This document shows, one piece after another, positions 46,141 to 56,359 of a stretch of DNA of 64,000 nucleotides. Source of the DNA: Scytalidium lignicola (lineage: Eukaryota; Ascomycota; Leotiomycetes). The stretch covers positions 19,079-83,078 of the forward strand of contig NCSJ02000190.1 in assembly GCA_002812745.2 (NCBI GenBank), written 5' to 3'. Positions within the stretch are counted from its first letter, which is position 1; the number at the start of each line of letters is the position of its first letter. A model generated the notes under the pieces. That model saw nothing but the letters and a program-made list of their open reading frames with translations, did no database searches and had not been told where the DNA came from. Made by a program: the position numbers and the translations under genes.

Positions 46141-48552
46141 AATTGACCAATTCTATTCGAAAACCACTCTTCTACCTCTCATTTTCATCAATTTCTATCC
46201 AAAAACTACTACTTTCTTTACATCTTTCATTCCGGACCGGAAACAACACGTCAAACCACCAAAACCACGATCTTTCACCCTACTTTCACTTTCACTATGG
46301 AATTACAGGCCTCTACAGGCATACAGGAGAATTTAGGAGCCCACGGAACTGTGACAATCGGGAAGACCAAGAAGCCATTGTACCCCTGAAGATATCTGTC
46401 CAAGCCCCTGAGACCACGGAGTTTACTACCTGCGGGTAAATACTCCTCGTACTCAAGCGTAACCAGCTCTGCTTTTCAGCTACCCAAGCACCTTGTGCCA
46501 GTACCGGTGGACAGCAACGTAAAGCTCAGGAATAACGGGAAATATGGCGGAAACGGGAGAAACAACGGGAAACGCGGTGGAAACCAGGCCGGAAACCACT
46601 GCAACAACAACAGAGAACACTGTAAGGGTGAACTGGAGGACATTAATCAAGAAGTGGGAATGGGGAATAGAGCTTAACGGTGCCACTGCAGGAGACGTAC
46701 AGGAATTCCTAGCCACCAAAGTCTACGAATACTGTGTCGATGGATGAAGTGACGTGAACCTCTGGGACTTGTTCTAAGAGGATTTCAAAGACTTTACAGT
46801 CGATACCTTCAAGCTTATTCCCCAGAAAGAGGTGTAAGAACTACGCAATTGCCTCCGTTGCGGTGGTATACGGGTAATGTGTAACAACAGGAACATCACA
46901 ATCGCCCAAACACTTGTGAATGTTATACAAGAGGAGGAATAATACTTATAGAGCGAGGAAGACCTCCAACATGCTCTCCCAGACCTCCAGAAAGGACCTA
47001 TTACTTCTGTGGTTATCAAACTCCCTGCAGATGCCCTACCTACGAACACTCAAGTCAACCTCAAAGTTCTTAGCTCAATGTACGCAAGCCGGGAATCAAG
47101 CACTTTTCTGACCCCTGTGACCTCTTAGAACAACCACCAACAGTTCTACGGGTTATAGCAAGACCACAGCTCCTATTGCAAGCCTAGCCCATCACCATCA
47201 CCTTCAACTTGGCCTGTGTATATGAAACAGGTCTCTGATATCGTCAAGATGTACACGGAAGACCAGAAGTACGACGGAGTGACTAGTAGCTTCGAATACA
47301 AATTGATGATCTTCAAGAGCTATTGCGAACAGGTAGAATTGCCAGAGGAATTCTATATCAAAGCGTTCCCTACTATGTTAACAGGGTTAGTAAAAGGCTA
47401 TTTTATTGCTAACAACCTTGTCAAACGTACGTTCGAAGAAGCATGCGCCTACTTACGCAACTTCTACGAAGGATCTACATACCATCGTTGAATCCATACT
47501 GAATGGGAAGGCATAATGTTAGCCTTGATCACAACTGTAAACCCCGGGAAAACAACGCTTGAGAACGTACAATTGCTTATCAGCAAGCTCCAAGAGCTCT
47601 AATATGGCCTCTAGCCAGCCTACAGGACGATTAATATTCTTTATGAGAAGTTGATTACCGCTTGCCAGGGATCTCCAGCGTGTAGATATGCTATTTCAGA
47701 CCTACCAGGAGACTTAGGGCAACTCATCAACAAACTCCATTTGTCCATCATGTCGTATGAGAAGGAAAAGGAGCAAGAACACAATGGTGAAACCTACTTT
47801 ACAGACCGTCGCTACCATACCAATCGTGGTACAAGCCAACGATTCAATCCACGGGGCCTCAGATGTACTACTCTATACTCCTAGACGTGGGGAAGATGCT
47901 TTATATGCAAAAGGGAAGGGTGCCGATCATGGAAATACCCACAAGAAGAGCAAGATGCGGAGAAAGCACGTTTCAAAGCCAGAAATATGGGTAAATTTAG
48001 CTCCAGCGTCCGTGGTTCTGAACAACGTTTCAACGAACAGTTCAAACAATACGTTGCTGATTGTGAAGGAAGTGACTCCGAAGAAGACGAATTAGGCTTT
48101 ACTTTCGAGACCTTATTTGCCCATAACGATGTAGAAACAGGCTTTGAGGAACTTGACCAGCCTGAAACCACATTCTTTACCACAACTACGTTCTTTACCT
48201 CATGTGGAAGTTTCCCAGTGGAATTAGCTACACTAATTACTACGGAACTAGCTAATAACGCTTTCTTACATTAACTAACCACCGAGGTGCCAACGACCGA
48301 GAATTACCCTTGGGAACCTGACCCAAAAACCTTCACAGCAACCACAATGGAAGTGTACAGCGTGGAGAGCCTAGCAAGGTACGATTCAAGACAATTTCAT
48401 GGAATCTTGATCGATACAGGAGTTGCAAAGCACTCTACAGCCGGTTACGGTCAATTCGAAGCTTTACAGTGAGTAGACCAAACCATAGCACTGAATACCA
48501 CAACTAAAGGCATGGTGACAGTACAATTCGGAATTGGGAGCACAACTTCNNN
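45639..48552 (+). mobile_element. LTR retrotransposon, 5' part (LTR, gag, protease), truncated
   Basis: Starts TGTTGAGAG with the LTR family seen RIP-mutated at 6265. The likely gag start ATGGAATTACAGGC is at 46296. Gag-like frames follow: at 47216-47491 KYDGVTSSFEYKLMIF and a C-terminal CAYLRNFYEG; protease at 48287-48472 with FHGILIDTGVAKHSTAGYGQ, the DTG aspartic-protease box (fungal Copia-like polyproteins). Frames are broken by stops, for example TGA at 48471 just after the protease box, and the element ends in a run of N at 48550-48552. No RT, integrase or 3' LTR follows. GC content is near normal, so it has largely escaped RIP. Confidence 0.75.
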
Positions 48553-48571
48553 AGATTCTATANTATACCGA

Positions 48572-48729
48572 GAGTTACGGCCGTAAAACCGTTATGGTCA
48601 ACAGTTACGGTCGTACAGGCACCCTACGGGTGCCTATGGTTGCCTACAGTGGTAGCCTACCGTAAACCCTATCCGTAAGCCCTAGCATAGGCAACCGTAA
48701 GAACACTGTGAAGTGGCATCCGTAAACTC
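48572..48729. repeat. small TTACGG/CCGTAA-rich element (MITE-like)
   Basis: Begins GAGTTACGGCC and ends CCGTAAACTCC, imperfect inverted ends. The hexamer TTACGG or CCGTAA occurs seven times in 160 bp, in both orientations. A perfect short hairpin AGGCACCC-TAC-GGGTGCCT lies at 48617-48635. It interrupts retroelement sequence just past the protease box. Class unknown. Confidence 0.5.
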
Positions 48730-51700
48730 CAAATATTGCAACAGAAGATTCAAGTTCTATTGTACTTAGCCCAAAAACACGTCAAGTGTATGAGCATATT
48801 GTTATTTGTCCAGTTACGACTAAGGCCAAATTAGTGCTTCCTCGGGATTTGTGGAATTGCTTCTATTCGAAAACTTTATTGCTAAAGTTGGGCCGGATAG
48901 ATCAGAGAGGAACTTTAGGTGCTTCTTGAAATGATGTGAGTATCAGCTGGACCAAATTCAAGGGAGACTTCCAACTATAAAGTTCCACATTTTCATCAAT
49001 TTGGCTATGTCACGGCTCGTATGGATCTAATGATTTTCCATATTTTCATCAGAGCAATCTAAGCTATGAAGTTACGGGGGGGTTTTTTGGTCAAATAGAT
49101 GCAAGGTTTCATCTCTACCATTCTCCTCCTATCCTGCGTCCTGAGTCACTCAAGCAGTAGTGGACTTGGGCATGGCCGGCTTAGTGGTAATGGTCACGAA
49201 ACCAGCCGTCTCCTGAGCCTTACTTGTCTGGGGTGGACTGGATCCTGGCGTAGTCTAGGACGATGCCATGGACATCGGGGTGACCACCGCCGCAGCATCG
49301 GTCTCGAAGGCCGCGAGACAGCGATCAGCCAAGTTCGCTGCCTCTGCATCTACTACCACTTTGACTAGCCGGTCGCCGTCCTTGTGGAAGAGCTTGTGGC
49401 AGAGCCGGCTCTACTCATTGTCCAGGTATGCATGAAGGCCCGCCCGCCGCTCCTGCAGTTCGGCGACGTGCGTACTGTTGGCCAGGTCGATGTCGAGGGA
49501 AACTAACTGGTTGTCGGCATCGTCGTTGTTAGCCGCGCGGATTCGCAGCCAGGGATTAATAAGGTTTATGTCAGTGGGCCAGAAAATGACTGTGCCGCCT
49601 CGAACTGTCAATCCCGGTCACTTTGACAGTAACGTCCCAGCACCTGCTTCGATCTGCCATCCGAAAGAAGCTCTCGGTGGGCGAATAGAATCCCCACAGC
49701 TGACGGGTTGCTGTCCTTGAAGCCTTGCACTACGCCTCGAGGGTCCTGTACCTGATACCTTGGCATTTTAACCCATATTGGAGACAGGATAGAATGTTTA
49801 CTCCCTTATGCGTCCGTCCGCGTCAGCCGCGTTCTCTTCGCCGGCGAAGAATCGTTCGTAGATGCTGGGTACAGTGGCCGTTTGCTGGACTGCGAGGGAG
49901 CCGTGCTTTGCGCGAGACTTCCACCCACTGGAGAACGATCTCTGTTGGCCGGTGGAAGCTCTGTACCACAGGTTAGCATATATTCCAACTCTTTGGAAGC
50001 GGAGGCACTCGACATGCATACCTGAAGTCTTGCTTGCAACAGCGTCTAGCGCTTCTCTTGCAATGCATTGGACAGTTTGAGATGAGAGCGGCAAGGCCGC
50101 GGCTTGGAAATTCCTCTCATGACGAGAAACGTGCCAGTGTAGGATAGATTTTGTATCAGCATTCAGGCTGGCCGGCCTAAATGGCTGCTAAGATGTCAAC
50201 AGGTGATAACGGGACACAACAGGTCTTATCTACCTTCCATATTAGGCTTAGTTATACCCCCCTATTTTACTCTACAATCAAGTATATTTTCAAATATCCA
50301 ACATAAGACCGCATGAGTTGTTAATAAAGTCTGTTTTCGTTGAGGTGGTCTTCTAACCTGGTCAATTTAATCTTAGGTGTGAAGTGGGAGCGGTAAAAAT
50401 GATTAGGCACCTGCTCCTTGACAAGCAACAAGGTACGGCGCAGTTTGCGTGTCGCACCGTAACCCTTGCAATCAACAATTCTATCCTTCGAATCGTGAGT
50501 GAGAGTTAGAGCTTGTCCTGTGAATAAGCGCACTGTGGAGCCCTCAGAGTCGTTCACGCCCAATAGATTTGCACTAGTTTGCTGGGGGCGCTTGAATTGC
50601 GCGGCTTAGAATGCGGCTCAGATGTGCCTTCGCCATGATTTGCTGGCTGGAGATTTTGGGTTCTGACCCGTCGTAGCGCGCCCACATTATGCTCCCCAAT
50701 TAAACGCCTTGGGTAAACTGAAATGTGACCGCCTCACCTTAATCGTGTGAGGCGACCAGGAAGAGATCGACTTGGCAAAGTGCGGCATGACAGGCCATGG
50801 TGTGTGTACAGTGCTCCACGCAGTGAATAGGGATAGCTCAAGGTTGAATTTACTTTGTTGTATGCTTACTATTCCATATCACGATGCTGAACTGTTAGTT
50901 GGCAACTTTCCCGTCCAGAGCGTTTACACTAGCGTGACGGAACATTCGGTTCCCGTGCGGACGCAACCAACGTTGATTCAATGCGCTGCTAATCAACGCG
51001 CAACAGTTTGGTTTCTTTTGTTTATAGTCATATTGCAGGCTGCGGCCGTTGGCCGTATGGCATGCAAGGATATCCAGCCATGGATTTGAAGCAATGTGAA
51101 ACAAGATTATGATCGACCTAAGGCTGACCTCTACTGATTCTAGGCAGCCTCGTCAACGGGTAACTGGAGACGCAGCATGCATTTTACATCTCTGGTAGGA
51201 ATAGTAGGTGTTGGTTGAGGTACTCTATGAAAAGTACCTCGTTCGTAACCTTTTCGGCTCTCCACGTTATGTTCTGATTTTGCAAACCGAATAAAAGCAG
51301 AATAAGAGCACTCTGTCGTCTATCGCCGAATTCGACGTAGAGGTTGAGGTTGAATGAATCCTTCAAGAATCCAATGAACTCTCCGGCTCCACCCCCACCC
51401 AAGTGACCACCAACAAAAGCCACGATTTCACCCTGAACCACCTTAGGTCCCAAAGTGATCCAAGTGATCCTATCTAGCCTTACACATGCTTCCTAACATT
51501 TTACCGGTGCACACCACCTATTAGCAAGGTGGTCGCATTTGGATTGTAACACTTAAATCTGATACCAACTCATGATCTACATCATGGGTGCCAAAGCAAG
51601 ACCAAAAATGTCCGGCTAGCTGGAGGGACCAGGCGGTAAGCTCAATACCAACCAGCCTCTGGAAAACATAGCCGCCTGCCGGGGGATTGGGAGGAGGTGG

Positions 51701-52235
51701 CCACAAGGTAATAAAGTCAGGCTACCAACCTATTAGCCCAGCGGTGCATAGTTAATGGCCTACCCAGCCAAAAGAGTGCTATATTTAGTGTGAAAATGTT
51801 GGCAAAAGGTATTAAGGTGATGATTTCCTAAGTCCAACTGCGTACAATATATTTTGACACCAATGACCAGTTTCAATTTACAGAGTTGGCCCATTACCAG
51901 CCTACTCTTTGCCGCATAAAACTCTCGAGGGCCTTAAGGATAACCAATAACCTCAGTTGTTGGTAGATGGCACGAAACGTCTAGTCTCCCAGCGTCTAGT
52001 CCAGACTCTGTAAAGTACACTGTCGAAGCAAACGAACAAGCAGAGTCTTTTAATTAAGGACAATCTACCCAAATGGTTACAGGCCCGGTTACAGTAAGCC
52101 ATCTAAGACGGTTAATCATTGGAAGGTAGCTAGAAATTTCTCTGACAAAGGCCACAAAGGAGGTTTACAAAATTTTATGCTCGTCGCAGAGAGGGGAGGG
52201 ATACATTTGGGGAGAGAAGAAAGGACAAGATCAAG
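48730..52235. other. unassigned 3.5 kb with degraded coding-like pieces
   Basis: GC-normal. Minus-strand fragments look once coding but are short: 50563-50321 (CKGYGATRKLRRTLLLVKEQ, and the frame seems to continue past its TAA into QLMRSYVGYLKIYL), 50094-49798 (MHVECLRFQRVGIYANLWYR) and 49611-49411 (LVSLDIDLANSTHVAELQER, continuing past an amber codon). The stops are of C-to-T type. I recognise none of them; they may be pieces of one old mobile or duplicated gene read right to left. An imperfect duplicate-like Gly-rich ORF (51453-51184) has no features. No RNA gene recognised. Confidence 0.4.
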
Positions 52236-52243
52236 TATAAAAG
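52236..52243 (+). promoter_or_regulatory. TATA box of the CxxCxGxG protein gene
   Basis: TATAAAAG, 348 bp before the start codon, followed by a long pyrimidine-rich, C/T- and A-rich leader (52260-52590). A 63-codon ORF within that leader has no coding features. Confidence 0.45.
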
Positions 52244-52590
52244 CTGGCCATCTTGCTCTCTATATCAAACCATTATCTTCATCTCCAAGTTCTTTAGTTA
52301 CATTTATACATAAGATCATCAACGTCTCAATCTGAAAACCTCTTGCAAGTAATCTTGCCTTACATATACCAACAAGCTTCTTTACCTCTTACATCTTTCT
52401 TCCTCTTAAAGCTCCAAAGAGCTCAGAAATCCTCTTTATTTGAACCTACCCTCTCAAGCTCTACTTTTACAAAAGCTACTCTTACCCTAGAGAGTACCAG
52501 TGGCCCAAGATTACAACAGAAGCTTTACTCTTAATATCTGTCTCCTTCGGCAAACCCCTTTCTCACCAATACACACTTAAACCGGTCAAG

Positions 52591-52863
52591 ATGCCTGGCG
52601 TTATAGTGTGCCAGAAATGCAGACGTGACGTCTCAGCCCCGGCGGGCCGGGTGACTGAGCCAGTCGATTGCAGTGTGCCTGGATGTCACAATGGAAGAAT
52701 TACGCAGTCATGTGTTTTTTGTGACGGAAGACGAAGAATTTGTGGTGGTTGTAATGGCACTGGTGAGATGACGAGAGAGTGTTACGGCTGCCACGGCTCT
52801 GGTACCGTCATGGTAACCCGCCTTTGCGATCGAGTTCATGGGAATACGTGGTCAAACTACTAA
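52591..52863 (+). CDS. small DnaJ-type zinc-finger (CxxCxGxG) protein, 90 aa
   Basis: Single-exon protein of 90 residues with cysteine pairs C7/C10, C27/C32, C41/C44, C51/C54 and C64/C67. Two are full CxxCxGxG motifs (CGGCNGTG at 51-58, CYGCHGSG at 64-71), the others partial (CVFCDGRR). Such motifs bind zinc in the cysteine-rich domain of type I DnaJ/Hsp40 and in a few redox chaperones; here there is no J domain, no client-binding domain, no signal peptide. A role as thiol/zinc scaffold or chaperone-like factor is inference. It has a TATA box and a long leader, which argue for a real gene. Confidence 0.75.
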   Translation: MPGVIVCQKCRRDVSAPAGRVTEPVDCSVPGCHNGRITQSCVFCDGRRRICGGCNGTGEMTRECYGCHGSGTVMVTRLCDRVHGNTWSNY

Positions 52864-53197
52864 TAAGCGATGGGCTATAGAGATATGGGAGACTTCAGTG
52901 AGAATAACAACTATCTTTCCTGTCATCTCTTTAATGTTCAAGAGGATAAGGACCTTCGTATGTGGGTTTTAAGTAGAAGTGTCGAAGGGGGTTTGGCAGT
53001 GTCTTGATAAATTGTACGGATGGTTTGTAAGCCAGGCTGCTTGTCATTTTTAATTTCGTTTTGTTTAGTTTATTTTGTTTAGTTTTGCCTTTTTACTTTC
53101 ATAGTCTTGAGTTGTGATAAATAAGTACTTTATAAGCAGAAGCACTTCTTTTCTTAAAACTCTATTTCACTCTGTTGATAAACCATCACTATACTCT
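52864..53197. other. convergent 3' flanks
   Basis: Spacer between the convergent CxxCxGxG and F-box genes. T-rich, with TTTTGTTTAGTTTT-like repeats near 53057-53085; serves as 3' UTRs. No gene. Confidence 0.35.
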
Positions 53198-54796
53198 CTA
53201 ATCAAGATTTAACCACCATCCCTCTTCCTCATTTCTCGCCTCTTCGAGTCCGGTCATTGTAAGGCAAATCCCAGCTTGCCAGAATTGCCGTATCAAGCTG
53301 GATAAGGATGCACGAGCAATTGTAAGCATACGGCCTTTAGCGTATTGTATCGAGCTCAGCTTCACCTCCTTTAAGTTTATCAAGCCCATCGAAGTACAGC
53401 TCCGCAGCAAGTTTTCCAGCATTAGATGCAAGAACTCAAGGGCTGGCATGTCATCTGGAAACACTGGGTATTTATCCCGATCAGTGCTTGTCATAGCAAT
53501 CGCCCAATAGTCGAGAAGATGAAGGCTCTTGATCGACGGAGGTAGGAGGGATGCAATATGAAGAAGCCGACTAGGGTTATTCCTAGGTGTTAGCCAGATG
53601 AAGTCGACTCTGAGATGCTGTAGAGATTCCATCTGGTGTAGAAAAGGCGACATCGTGGGGTGCCTATCTAAAAAGGCCCACGTGATGTCGTGTGGGGTGG
53701 TCATAGATAGGTATTGAAGGTGCCGTAACTTTGTAAGTGCCTTAAATGAATCGAAAAGAGGATGAGTTTCATGCCCTGAGAGGAGAACGATTCGAAGAGA
53801 AATTAAGTTAGGATATATAACTTGCATACGTGGAAAATCAGATGCTGGAAATCGCTGGTTCCGCACAAGTAGGCTTTTCATGCTTGTACTACATGCTGGC
53901 TCTTCAACAGCGTTTGCGAGGTGTATCCTACTTTTTGTTTGGATATACCGGAGCTGCGGACAAAGCCTTTGTAGATCCTCTATAACGCCATCATTATTGA
54001 ATGCTATAGGGGGAACGTTGCTGATATGGTCCAAGATGAGAATCTGGAGTTCAGGAAGAAAAGGATACCCAGCGGATGCTAGAACGGGGTCTAGTAGTCT
54101 TATTGCGAAGAACTCATATGCCTCCTGTCTAAACTTAAATAAATCTGCTCGTTCTTCTGCTGTACTCTCTCTGTCGCCAAATTCATAATAAAGTAAGCGC
54201 GGCTGGATTCTAAGTCCAGGCATTAACCTGCCTAGAACCAAGAATAGAGTAGTAAGTTTGGGGATTATTGCAAGTACAACGCCAAGTAGCTGCCAGGCGC
54301 GAAATTCAGCAAGATTGTCGCCATGTAAATATTGGTGAAGCAGGGTGTCTTTTTCCGTGACAGGAGGAGGCAGAGACGTAAAAACGGGCACAAGGGAGGG
54401 CATCAAGTCGACACATTCAGTATCTTCTGCGTCTGATTGAGGCAAAAGACCAGTCCAAGAGAATGATCGTACTAGGGTCTGCAGCTTGGGAACTGTGCGC
54501 AAGGTCCTGTAAAAGTATAGCAGCTCTCTCAAGTCATTAATGAGAACAGCCTGATAGAGGCAAAGTGTTGCGCTCGCGCCTACTTGGCGAGACACCTGGC
54601 AGGCAGCCCAGAGAGTCCACCGATATTCGAGTATATGAGGGCGGAGTTCTGCTTTCGACGACTGAATTGCTATAGTCGTGGGCGCGTCAGACGGGACATA
54701 ATGGTGTAAGATCTTGAGCCAAAGCTCCGGAGACATCCGGGACACACTGCTATTGATGTTGATGACAGACATGGCGTTATGGAAGATCAGCTTCAC
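53198..54796 (-). CDS. F-box/leucine-rich-repeat-like protein, 532 aa
   Basis: Single exon. An F-box-like segment lies at about residues 20-60 (RMSPELWLKILHHYVP), which in relatives binds Skp1 of SCF ubiquitin ligases. The remainder holds irregular leucine-rich stretches (LPELQILILDHIS, LTKLRHLQYLSM, PPSIKSLHLLDYW, LINLKEVKLSSI), as in fungal F-box proteins of unknown target. No membrane segments or signal peptide. Met at residue 9 is an alternative start. Frame is intact and uses a normal codon mix, unlike the nearby dehydrogenase. Confidence 0.75.
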   Translation of the reverse strand: MKLIFHNAMSVININSSVSRMSPELWLKILHHYVPSDAPTTIAIQSSKAELRPHILEYRWTLWAACQVSRQVGASATLCLYQAVLINDLRELLYFYRTLRTVPKLQTLVRSFSWTGLLPQSDAEDTECVDLMPSLVPVFTSLPPPVTEKDTLLHQYLHGDNLAEFRAWQLLGVVLAIIPKLTTLFLVLGRLMPGLRIQPRLLYYEFGDRESTAEERADLFKFRQEAYEFFAIRLLDPVLASAGYPFLPELQILILDHISNVPPIAFNNDGVIEDLQRLCPQLRYIQTKSRIHLANAVEEPACSTSMKSLLVRNQRFPASDFPRMQVIYPNLISLRIVLLSGHETHPLFDSFKALTKLRHLQYLSMTTPHDITWAFLDRHPTMSPFLHQMESLQHLRVDFIWLTPRNNPSRLLHIASLLPPSIKSLHLLDYWAIAMTSTDRDKYPVFPDDMPALEFLHLMLENLLRSCTSMGLINLKEVKLSSIQYAKGRMLTIARASLSSLIRQFWQAGICLTMTGLEEARNEEEGWWLNLD

Positions 54797-55180
54797 ATAT
54801 AAGCAGCACTTCCGGCCTCGAAATGCTGATGGTTGGGGAGGATTTCACAAGTGAGGCTATTCGGGGCCTCTTTTCTGCCCCACAATTGTTGCCTGATTTT
54901 TGGGCGGGGTGGAAAAGACAAAAAGCTCGTCTAATTGATAACATAACTGGTTGTTTACGACTGCGGCAAAATGTCATGTGAAAATTTGCCAAGCCGCCAT
55001 GTGACGCTAATGACGCACGTACTATGAGATTATGTAATACTCTCGCAAGTGATTATGGTGCCTGAGGGGCAATATTCTACAATCTCCGCGCGGAAAGATG
55101 AAGTCCGTACTACATTACCAGCGGAATTGCGCCTCACAATAAACTAACATTGCAAAGGTCTCACTCGTGACCCAATCGGC
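54797..55180. other. intergenic, F-box gene to SDR pseudogene
   Basis: It holds the promoter of the F-box gene on the minus strand. A 71-codon minus ORF (54992-54777) overlaps the start and has no features. Confidence 0.35.
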
Positions 55181-56096
55181 CGATTCATCAAGAAAACAGC
55201 TTTAAATCCGGCCTTCACGCACGTGTTCATTCTTCTGGCACGTTACACAAAGAAAGGAAGTGACCTCTCTATCCTTAGGGATCACGGTTGTTGTATTAGA
55301 TGTAATTCTCATAACTTTTGAAACTCATATATCTTCTTTCCTTCTTAAGCAGTCCATTTTCCTATTCATATTAGAAACTTATACTAACTATATATTTACA
55401 ATAATAGCAAGCAATGCTCGATACTTTAAATGCGATGTCACTTCTCCTAGTAATATCGCTGCTGTAGCCAAAGAAATTCAGTCTAATATCAGCAACTTAA
55501 TCATCCTCATCAATAACTCTGGTGTAGCTCGCGGTAATATGCTCCTCGATTCCACTGAAAAAGACATTCGCTTTACCTTCGATGTTAACGTCCTCACTCA
55601 CTACTGGATAGTAAATGAATTCTTCTCATTCATGATTCATAACAACCACGGCATGATTGTCATAGTTACCTCTTTCGTTTCGTATATCATTGTACTGAAC
55701 ATGGTAGATTACTCCACTATTAAAGCTGTTACGTTATCATTCCATGAAGGACTAGGAGCCAAATTGAAGACACGATACAACGCTCTAAAGGTATAGACTA
55801 TAATTATCAACCAGGGATACACCAAGACACTGCTCTTTGAGGGTTACGTCAACTTGTCCCCGTTCTTCGCCCCTTCGCTCGAGATCGAGACTGTTACGGA
55901 GGCTATTGTTAAGAAGATCTTAACGGGTCAGAGTGGTCAAGTTATCATTCCCGGCTTTGGTACCACCGTAACGTAGTTGAGGGGTATGCCACATTGGCAT
56001 CAACTAAATGTGAGAAATAAGGGAAATAAAATCATGACGAAGTGGCGTGGAAGACAGGTTATTGAAAATGTGGAGAAATTCTATGAAGAAAAGTAG
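55181..56096 (+). pseudogene. short-chain dehydrogenase/reductase, disabled
   Basis: One frame runs from 55260 to the stop at 56094 apart from TAG at 55794 and TAG at 55974, both explainable by single transitions. Classical SDR marks: YFKCDVTSP, LIINNSGVARG-type NNSG motif, catalytic-like VDYSTIKAV (Y-x3-K), and the C-terminal GQVIIPGFG. The N-terminal NAD(P)-binding TGGSxGIG block is missing: upstream HVFILLARYTKKGSDLS (about 55205-55267) runs straight into LGITVVVLDV, so an internal deletion is likely. A stretch 55335-55412 has a branch-like TACTAAC and a TAG acceptor but no GT donor, so it is probably a former intron. Close homologues are membrane-associated reductases of lipids or retinol-like substrates. 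It may once have worked with the transporter next door. Confidence 0.8.
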
Positions 56097-56359
56097 AAAG
56101 AAGGGGTCAGCCCCAAAATACTAATATTGTTATGGAATTCTGACATGTGCAAACAGTCACTGGCCTTAACTGTGCTATATATAATAGCTGATTTAGGTCT
56201 ATATTAACAAGACATAATGTTTAAAATTTGTCACGAGAATGATATAGTCTAAATCTAAGGTTTCTATGCTAACAAACAGAATGTGTCTTGCGTAGTCTAT
56301 AAACAATCTAACATAGAGAGGTAAATTTTCCCCGGGATTCATTTTCTTTATCCTTGTCG
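56097..56359. other. spacer between SDR pseudogene and MFS gene
   Basis: AT-rich, convergent 3' flanks. No gene or element recognised. Confidence 0.35.

Noticed and set aside
52343..52534. 63-codon ORF upstream of the CxxCxGxG gene
   Set aside because: Begins without ATG and lies in the probable 5' leader.
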